Part shown: piece after piece, positions 55,545 through 64,000 of the stretch
How positions within the stretch are numbered: the first letter of the stretch is position 1
Layout of the letters: each line of letters opens with the position of its first letter
From: Hydractinia symbiolongicarpus
Lineage: Eukaryota; Cnidaria; Hydrozoa; Anthoathecata; Hydractiniidae
Direction: 5' to 3'
Length of the DNA: 64,000 bases
Assembly (NCBI RefSeq): GCF_029227915.1
Contig: NC_079875.1
Location: 14,753,001-14,817,000 of the forward strand
Program-made: the position numbers and the translations under genes
The notes under the pieces: model-generated
Seen by the model: only the letters and a program-made list of their open reading frames with translations
Databases searched by the model: none
Told to the model about the DNA's origin: nothing

Positions 55545-56429
55545 TTTAGGCCTATTTTATGGTAAGACATACGATTTTGATGCCTTTGGATAGATTAGCT
55601 ATTGGATGATTTGAATGTTTAGGATTGTTTCGACGCGTGCCATGAATTAGGACGAAGTGCCGTATTTGTATACCTTTCATACAGATTAGATGCGCATATA
55701 CAAGATGTATGCTTATTTTAGATGTGCGGAGAAAAACTGGAACTTTGGTACCAACAAACGGCATCAGTGAATCATAATACGGGGTTGCTATAACATGCTG
55801 TATTAAAATAACTCATTTTTTGATTCGTTGTGTAACACGTTTTGTATCGGGGTTGTGAAAATTGCGTACACGCTTAACTTTGTACACATCAAGCAAGTAA
55901 TCGTTTTTTCACATCCAAAAGTGTTTACATGAATATTTATGGGAGAAATGAAATCAATGATACGTGTAAATATTAAAGGACGAAAAACCGAAATAAAATT
56001 TTCACTTTGCCCCTAAAAATAAAATTGGTATTAAGGCTGCCTTAATTTACAGTTAGAAAGATTTCGATTATATAAATAATTTTTATCAAGTTTGGTGTGC
56101 ACAACCCTTTAGAGATGTGTTCATCTTCGGCAGTTACCAAGGATATCATACCATATTGCAATACTTCGATAATTTAAATAGGAGATGGACCCTTGTCCTT
56201 TCCTAGGTTTATTTCAAATAGGAGAACGACCCTTGTCCTTTCCTAGGTTTATTTCAAAGAGCCTTGGCGCTAGAACACCACGAATTGGATTTTCACACTT
56301 AATAACTTCTATATAATTTCTCAATAATTTCTATATAATTTCTACAAGCAACTTTAATCAATAATGTCAGTGTTTTTCCATATATTATCCTCTTAACCGA
56401 TGTAAACAAAAATAAAACAAAAAATATCC
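55545..56429. other. Intergenic, nothing supported
   Basis: AT-rich DNA downstream of the CCDC122-like gene. A short direct repeat (GGAGA, then GACCCTTGTCCTTTCC) occurs twice near 56180-56260. No gene seen. Confidence 0.5.
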
Positions 56430-59400
56430 TTAAAAAGATTTTTTCAACGCACGAATCTTTTGCTCGAGACTGGCGTTTTCTTTCTTCCATCGAGACAAAC
56501 GTTCGTTGTTTTCCTTGTGCTGACGCTTTGTTCTGGCTAAATAAGCCGCATTTCGTTTCTATAACAACAAAATAAGTAGTGACATCAACATGTAGCATAT
56601 ACTTATAAGTAGCTTTCGAATACGCTGACTAAAATTTTTCTCTGTGCAACAAATAGGGGTGTTAAAATTATAAATTGTTGAAAGACGGTTTTTGCAAACT
56701 CTTTTGCTCATAAAAACTCACATAAAGAGCGTCGATTTCTTTTTTTAGTATGATCACATTCTCTTTTTCCTTCCGCACCTGAAAAAAGTACTAAGCAACG
56801 TCACGTAAAGTCTCCACATCAAAGACCTACCATCCTTTATTAACATGCAGTTTTTAATTTCCCAGTCTTTTTTTAATGACTGTATCAGCTCAAATTACGC
56901 AAGGGGTAAAAGCTTTTTTACTACTACCGTGTCATCAAAAGAAAGCAGAAACTACAAGTTGAATAGCGGCGTTACCTTGACGAATTTTGAATCACAAGCA
57001 AATTGCTTTTAGCAGGATGGCCGCAGATTTAAATTTTTTTACGACAATTTACAATTTTTACGACAATTTACAAATTTTTACGACAATTTACAAATTTTTA
57101 TGACAATTTACAAATTTTTACGACAATTTACAAATTTTTATGACAATTTACAAATTTTTACGACAATTTAGGAGGCTTTTGGGTCAAATTTTAGAAGAAA
57201 ACAGTAAAAAGCGTATAAAAACCATTTTGTATTTTAGGAAATTTATTAAAATTTTATGAGGTAACTCAATGTCAGAAAAGCTGTTTATTTCGGCTTGTAA
57301 CTATGTAAATATAATTCATCAGTCTTGTTGCAAGGTAAGCACATGCTCAATTTTTTCTCAAAATTCACTATGTCAAGAATTAACATTTTGAGTGTAAATT
57401 TGAGGCGTGGCGAGGCTGTTAATTTAAGGGAATCGTATTGAGTCATAAGTGCAGAAATTTTCGCTTTACATAACTCACTGTCAAATTTTGGGAACTAGTT
57501 TTTGCGGAAAATCTTTTGAGAAATTTTTGCGGGAATAAACTTTCGCGGATTCAAGAGTTTTGTTTCGTATTTAAGTTTTGTATTTAACAGAGAAGATACA
57601 AATAAAAACACATCAGGGGCTTCAGAGATGCAGCGCACTGACGAAGGAGTTTCTAGCAGGGACGATTTACGTATTTTAATTTGCTTAATATAGAGCTTTC
57701 GAGAACAAAAATTTTATTTTTTAATTTTAATTTTGCTAACCTGCTCTCGGACAGTGTTCACTTCTTTATTCAACATTTTCTTGTTTTCAAGAAGTTCGGT
57801 TATATTTTCTTGGATTTTGAATTCGCGAGTAAGGTAGTCGCATTCGTCTTTTTGACTATCTAAAAGATAAATTTCTCAAATTTCGCGACAATTTTATGTT
57901 TAGCTAACCAATTTAAATTGTTTTTGCTATTCTCATTCCGAATTTATTTGATATTAATCGCTGATGTGAAATATGTAACCCAGTTCTTAGATTTTGTTGA
58001 CCCGTTAATTTTTTCACTTCGGTCAATTTAAATTTTTATTTCCAACTATTATTAAATCGACTATAAGATATAAAACTCGCCGTCAATTGCACTAAACTTT
58101 AGCACGGACTATCTACGCAAGCTGATGTGATCTCTCTTGATCATGTTGTTCGCATGATCTATTTGTCCCTAAATATTGCGAACATGTTAACCCGCGAAAG
58201 ACTGACCAATGTTTGAATAAATGCAAACAAACACACGAACTAACACTGTTCCTGAAGACTTTTTATCCCCTCCTTCAGTTGCAGTATTTCCGCATGTGTG
58301 TCATTTTGATTGTGAAATCTTTCCACTTTCGTATGGTAATCGCACATTTTTTGTTGATATTTTGAATAACCACACTTAACCTGTTTTGCATTCCATTTCA
58401 GTTCAAGTTGTTTCGCTTGCAATTTCCGCTTTTCGTCAAGTAACGAAACAATTTCTGCTTGCAATTGCGAGCATTCCTTTTGGTTTGCGTTAACTTTGTC
58501 CTACGGAAAAACATAATACTTTGCTTAGTGAAAAAACTTGACAATAGAAATCCCGACTCTACTGCGGGATCAAACGAGTCTCTCAAAAATTTGTCACAAG
58601 GAATATCTCATAAGTGACGAAGATAGAGTTTCTTAAAACAAACTGCTTTAAAACTTCATAGTAATATGTCACTCACAATTCTCAAATAATATACTCTCTT
58701 GTGCATATAAGACAGTAGCTTTTTTGTCTAGCCAGATGGCTGCAATTTGTTCACTAAGTTTAAAAATCTTTCGCGGAAAGAACTTAATAAGAAGTTGCAA
58801 TTTATTTGATAGTTTGCTTATTACTTTATGAATAGAGAAACGTACTTGAGTTAAAAATAATTGACGGTTAGCTGATTGAACATCGTTTTGAATGGATTCA
58901 CAAACCTTTTGCCCTAAAGAGAAATAAAAAAATTATGAAGAACGTTAGATGTAAAAGACATAAGTTTGTTGTTGAACACTGTTAAAGTAATTCATTTGTT
59001 CGAAGGAGGTAAAACGAATATGTATTATACCGATACACTTTTATAACTGATAAGGTAGCCACAACTTTTTGTAAATACGTTTATCATGACAGCCTGTATC
59101 ACTACTCCATTCAAAGCTGAAAACAATTTTCAGCCACACTCTTTCGAGGAATGACAAAATATTAAGTATATATCTGGTGAATGCTAATACTACCAAAGCT
59201 GTAACTGTTACCTTGTCGTGCTACACAACTAGGTTTTCCAATTAATTAAAAGCTAAAATCTATTACTAAGTAAACATAGTTCAATTCTGTTGTACGTTAC
59301 CACTAGCCTATAAAACTTTTTTACTAACTTGACTGCAACTCCTCCTAAAAAATACAAAAAAAATACACAAGACGTAGAAATTTTAAAAGGAGAAGAAGAA

Positions 59401-60422
59401 CAAGAAAAAAGTGCTGTTGGAGTACATTATGTGACACTAAATATTTCCTTGAGATTAAACATACACAGAGTGTCCGCAGATTTAAAAAAAACTAGGTTTT
59501 AAATTAAGAGAAGATATACTAAAAAAACGTATAAAAACTATTCCATATTTTGAAAGATTTTGCTCAAATTTTAAGAGGATATTAAGAGTTGCCAATTACA
59601 AATTCTTTTCTTTTTTTCAATGCCAGAGAAGGTCATTTAAACCAAATTTAAATACATATGTGAAACAAATTATCAGTCTTATTGCAAGATAAACATACGG
59701 TTAATGTTTTGTCACATAAAACCGAATAACAAGTTACTATAGATATACATGAATGTTACCATAAACAATTTTAGGAGATTATAGGAGGAATCAAAATTTT
59801 AAATTTTAAGTTATTTAGAAGATTTTAGAAGGGTTTATTTTTAAGGTTATTTAGATTTTAGAAGGTGTGGCCACTCTAATGAATGGAACTTGAGAAACAA
59901 TGCAAGAATTATCTATACCTGTAACTTTTTCAATTGTTCTTCTTTTGCAGATAATTCGGATGCTTGGTATTTTTGTGCTTCCACAACTTCACCTGTTCGA
60001 AAAAAAAAAAAAAAAAAAAAATATTGATATTTTTAAATGTCAAATTTACTAGCTAAATTTGGCTTTTAGTAGTCCAAAAATACAAGAGACATTTTGTCAA
60101 AAAATATGCGAAAGTGATAAAAACTTTTATGTAGAAAAATGACAAAAAACATTATACTGGTCTAAAACGTTGAAAAGAAATAGAATGCACAAGACAGTAA
60201 ATGGAGTTGCACAACATAATGATACGAAGACTTGTAACCGTGATGATATGTCAAATTGATATATATGTAACTGCACCATTTACCTGTTAGAAGCGCAAGC
60301 GATCCTTCCTGGCTACAACCATGAAAAGATTCATTGCCATCCAAGGAATGTGTGTTATTAGGAGCGACGCCTAACCGTGTTGGTGTGGGGGGTACAATAT
60401 ATTCTTCAAACCCATCAGTCAT
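56430..60422 (-). CDS. CCDC122-like coiled-coil protein, multi-exon
   Basis: Exons on the minus strand: 60284-60422 (or further 5'), 59919-59992, possibly a 16-nt microexon 59329-59344, 58846-58913, 58245-58500, 57741-57859, 56722-56778, 56430-56558. Phases agree at every junction if the microexon is used (phase 0 in, 1 out). The N-terminal segment is acidic with EEYIVPPTPTRLG; the rest is coiled coil. Layout, size and segments (YQASELSAKEEQLK; KIRALKKSF end) resemble vertebrate CCDC122, whose role is poorly known. The first ATG used is in MTDGFEEY; an acceptor just upstream (GATTGCAG) leaves open an additional 5' exon. Orthology moderate, gene itself strong. Confidence 0.65.
57043..57170 (+). 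repeat. 21-bp tandem repeat in CCDC122-like intron
   Basis: About six copies of ACGACAATTTACAAATTTTT, alternating ACGAC and ATGAC variants. Confidence 0.9.
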
Positions 60423-60449
60423 ATCCAATGATGTTTTTTTTCTGCAATC

Positions 60450-61430
60450 TTAAATTCTAATGCTCGTCCTAATGCAAACATATTGTTAATCAGAATTACT
60501 AGAGACAAAAACAAATGCCATCTGCAACACAGTTGTCCATAATTTTTCATGAAATTAAACGGAAGCTAGGACGTGAAAAAATAAATCAAAACAAATATGG
60601 CTACTCTTATAAAATGCAAGTAATGCGAAACTAAAAAAGAAATTTATAAGAAGACTGAAAAACTGAAAAATAGTTTTCTGCATTCTCAATAAACATGTGT
60701 TTTCTACCGACAACCTTAAAGTTATTTCTTTCCTGACTGACTTGCACATGTGCATTGTTGAAAAAATAACTTCTCACCATTGTAGCGGCCCGCACTTTTG
60801 CGTAGGGTCCCTACTTTTCAAAAAAGACAAAGCTAATGGTTGTACTACCATCCTTCAAAAATAAAAAATAATCGACAAGGCATTGGAGTAACATCATATG
60901 ACATTAGAGTAAAAATCTTTTTGTTGATATATTTGTTCTTCATATTTTAATCATTTTTTTTGTGTATTTTATATATTTTTTGCTTGGAAAATTTCGTTTT
61001 GCTTTTAAACTATGTTTTAAAGGTTTATTTTATATGATATACACGTTTTTTTTTAAGAAACATGTTTATAAGAAACTTCTACTACTACATTTTATGTCAT
61101 TTCTGAAATAAGAAACTTGTTAATTAAAGAAGATGTTAAATCATCACAGGGAGACACTTTGAAACAAAAAAATGCTTTATTTTTTTATTTAAAAAAAAAG
61201 TTCAAAAAATACAGAAACTTTTGGAACTAGCTATTTTTTTGATATAAGAAACCCTTATTTTACTAGGAAAATTAAGAAACTAAATAAGAAACTTTTGGAA
61301 CTAAAAACATAGAGCTTCAGCCTACAAATAAGAAACTTTTAGAACTTGGCCCTTCGCCAGGGTTCTTATAAAAAAAAGCGTGTATTTATTTAAAAGCAGT
61401 ATAAATTAGACATGATATTTTATCTATAAC
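60450..61430. other. Intergenic, nothing supported
   Basis: AT-rich spacer between the 5' end of the CCDC122-like gene and the 3' end of the GPANK1-like gene. Dispersed AAGAAACTT motifs (61070-61340) recur but form no recognisable element. Confidence 0.5.
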
Positions 61431-62480
61431 TTATTCATAATTTGACGACATATATCTTCTCATGTTCTGTTCCCAATTTTTTTCACGTTTTCTTTTTCTC
61501 TCGTATGTTTTCATAGTACACTTTTTCTGCAAGCGATTCTGAAGATTACCACTACCAGATACAGCTGCTTCATCATGTGCTGCAAAATGGCTGACCCTTT
61601 CGATCTTCTTTTTAAGTCCCAAGCCAGCCCTGTCTTTTTTTAGTATCGTTTTAATCGGGTTTTTGCGACCAGTGCCGTCAGGTCCAAGTCCTCTATCAAT
61701 AGTCCATCCACTACGCAGCATCATTTTATAACCAACGTTATGTCCCGGCAGGCCCAAAATGTTGCTCGGTTTTTTATTTTTGTCATTAAAAATATGAAGC
61801 ATTGAGGATTCATGTTGTTTCTGTTTACTCTCAAGATATTCCACTTTGCACAATTCACACCTGAGCATTGTATCATTACACCTACTCTCATCAGGATCAC
61901 TTTTTTCACTTTTAACATCTAATCCGTACAAATAATTTAAAATATTCCACTGCTGTCGTTTCTGACAAATATTCAAAACATTTATCCCGGAAGTGTCACA
62001 AACATTTCTATGCTCACAGCCTTTCTTAATTAAATATTTCACAACAGAAAGGTGGCCTTCAGCCGCTGCACACATTAAAGCTGTCCAGCCGTAAGAATCA
62101 CGTGCGTTGATCAACTTTGTATAATTTCTACTATCTTTCACATTATCGAGCAATTCTTGCACTTCTTTCAAATTGCCGGACGACGAATACTTCAGTAACA
62201 TTGTTACCCATCGGTTTTCGTTTAATGTAACTAACTCCTGTTTATCACGGGTTGTTCGCTTACGTTTTTTGTTACTTTTGACCTTTCTAGTAGTCGATAA
62301 GCTTGGTTCATTTATAATTTCCTCGTAAAATTCTTTTACTTCACTACCAGTCAAACCCGAGTTTAGTTGAGCACCGGGTGAATTTTTTGAACGAGTTTTA
62401 TCAGCATGATCTTTCGCAGTTACAAAGCTGCACCTGTATTCGGTTAACATGCTCTGTTTGTCGTAAGAGCATTCAGCCAT
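61431..62480 (-). CDS. GPANK1: GPANK1-like protein (ankyrin repeats plus G-patch), intronless
   Basis: 349-aa uninterrupted frame. Residues ~85-190 hold ankyrin repeats (DSYGWTALMCAAAEGHLSVV). Residues ~207-232 form a C2H2-like finger (CELCKVEYLE, then HESSMLH). Residues ~240-285 are a G-patch (GLPGHNVGYKMMLRSGW, GLGPDGTGRKNPI). The C terminus is very basic. This order and length match vertebrate GPANK1 (BAT4), about 356 aa. G-patch proteins typically activate DEAH helicases in RNA processing (family knowledge). Start is the first ATG (MAECSYDK); no splice sites needed. Confidence 0.88.
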   Translation of the reverse strand: MAECSYDKQSMLTEYRCSFVTAKDHADKTRSKNSPGAQLNSGLTGSEVKEFYEEIINEPSLSTTRKVKSNKKRKRTTRDKQELVTLNENRWVTMLLKYSSSGNLKEVQELLDNVKDSRNYTKLINARDSYGWTALMCAAAEGHLSVVKYLIKKGCEHRNVCDTSGINVLNICQKRQQWNILNYLYGLDVKSEKSDPDESRCNDTMLRCELCKVEYLESKQKQHESSMLHIFNDKNKKPSNILGLPGHNVGYKMMLRSGWTIDRGLGPDGTGRKNPIKTILKKDRAGLGLKKKIERVSHFAAHDEAAVSGSGNLQNRLQKKCTMKTYERKRKREKNWEQNMRRYMSSNYE

Positions 62481-64000
62481 TTTATTTTTTATTCTAAAAA
62501 TTATAATTGGTGGTTATACTTTCTAATTGAAGAAAATTTAATTAAATTGAATTCGGCGCGTTGAAAACTTTAACACTGAATATTTCTTTATATTGATAAG
62601 AGAAATATGTTCGTGTACTCGAAAACTGATTTTTACTTACAAACATAGATCATCCTCAACATGCACTTAATTAGAAGAAAGTAACGATTTTTTTTCTTAA
62701 TTTAACATTTATTTCATTTGAGTAGTTAAATATTTTAAAATTAAAATTCTGGTCAAAATTAGCAAAATTTTTGATGCTCCAAATAAATATATTTTTTTGA
62801 AACTCATTTATAAAATAAGTAATACTGGACACGAAAAGAACAAAACAAAAACATTTTTTCCATGAATTTTATTAATAAGATAAGCTGAAATTGCACATGT
62901 TACCTTCACGGAATAAACTTTCGCGACAATTAAATTCGCGAAATGATTTAATTGCCATTGTTTCTATTCGCGAAAAAATATTCTCGCTAATTTTTGTACA
63001 TTTTAAAAACCTAATTTTCGGGGATAATTAGTCATTATTTACGTATACTTTTTGTGCTAGAAGAAGAAGTGGGAGTCATCAGTCGGTGACTCCCTACATG
63101 TAATGAATACTCCCAAACTGGTGCTACAATAAAAACATTTATTATGCAAATTATGTAATAGTATTAGGTCATTCGCAAAAACAAATTCTCGCGAAATCTA
63201 AAAAATTCAGAACTTCGATTCGCGGAATCGCGCAATTTAATTCTTGCGAAAATAAACCCATCAATTCATCGTGAGTAAAGATAAATAAATTGAGCGTACA
63301 TTCTTTTATTATGTTACACAGGCAGAAAAAACTTTTATGGAGAAATAAATAAATTTAAACTTTACTATCCATTGATAAAATATTAATTTGTCTAAAAAAA
63401 ATCATGTCCATATGAAAAAAGATCTCTCACTCAGTCTATGTTAGTCATACAATACTTATCTTGGTAAATTATATACAAAATTTTTTCCCCTCAGGATCAG
63501 CCCTTTCATTTTCCATGTAACACAAATGCGTAGACTCCAAATAATAGCACATACAAAGATAGATAACATACTGTAAAAAGCTGGTATCAGGCCTCCCACG
63601 GTCAGTTGAGAAAAATAATACAGGAATACAGGACAGAAATGGTTTAAAAAATGGACAATACAGAACAAAAATTTTAAAAAATATATTTAGTGTGAAAATA
63701 AAGGACATTTTTGACAATTCCGAGAAATAAATACAAAAATTTCTTAAAATTGAAGTAACATAAGTGACAAATCCACCTACAAGTTTTTTACTAGGTTAGT
63801 AATAAAATGTCAACAAAAGAACCAATATCAACAGCTATAAATAAAGTTAAATGTGAAAATATTACTTCTTTAGTTTTTTTTAAAAAAAACTTCTAGTTCT
63901 TTGGATAGTTCAGCAATTCTCTTTAGAAATACAGGACATACAAGACAATTAAAATACAGGACAATACAGGACACTTTTGCCAAATACAGGAAATACAGGT
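62481..64000. other. Upstream region and intergenic DNA, nothing supported
   Basis: Holds the presumed promoter of the GPANK1-like gene, scattered TTCGCGAA-type motifs (62910-63250) and, at the right edge, a cluster of AATACAGGACA-like units (63630-64000). No gene seen. Confidence 0.5.

Overview
The window is eukaryotic nuclear DNA: AT-rich, with spliced genes whose GT/AG junctions can be read directly, long introns and many small repeats. The gene set (ciliary CFAP53, a basigin/neuroplastin-type Ig receptor, CCDC122-like, GPANK1-like, a DZIP3-type HEPN protein) is animal. The Polinton proteins and HEPN protein look cnidarian. Hydrozoan is my best guess, from general knowledge and not from a search.

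Host genes, all on the minus strand. A HEPN/coiled-coil exon (286-1036) runs off the left edge. CFAP53 (5417-16932) resolves into 11 exons coding for 514 aa. A three-Ig-domain basigin/neuroplastin-like receptor spans 37641-50852. A CCDC122-like coiled-coil gene lies at 56430-60422 and an intronless GPANK1-like gene at 61431-62480.

Mobile DNA. The largest feature is a 17.4-kb Polinton/Maverick-type element (17259-34690), 326 bp upstream of the CFAP53 start codon. It is composite. A left remnant (SAP-like domain, 3' part of PolB, membrane protein, zinc ribbon, start of the packaging ATPase) is cut at 19881 by a second left terminus. A longer gene set follows: SAP-PolB, an Rpb7-like ORF, small proteins, ATPase, Bro-N protein, integrase fragment, capsid-like fragments, membrane proteins and an HNH protein. 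Most genes carry frameshifts or stops, so this is a decaying endogenous virus-like element. Its layout is still legible: an ATAAATG-type start context at many genes, perfect hairpins behind many genes, and CRE octamers in the termini. A second, more degraded Polinton lineage lies at 51500-54896.

Smaller elements: two copies of a non-LTR retrotransposon (9776-10540, 44604-46060), two copies of a tRNA-derived SINE (14188-14525, 50210-50436), two related TA-flanked mariner-type MITEs (47138-47896, 48302-49936), several foldback elements, and minisatellites inside introns.

How it fits together: the host genes are unrelated in function, apart from CFAP53 acting in cilia. The Polinton genes form one virus-like programme: replication (PolB), packaging (ATPase), capsid, integration, regulation (Bro-N) and membrane proteins, one of which carries ESCRT late-domain-like motifs. 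The broken PolB, integrase, ATPase and capsid genes mean this copy could not act on its own.
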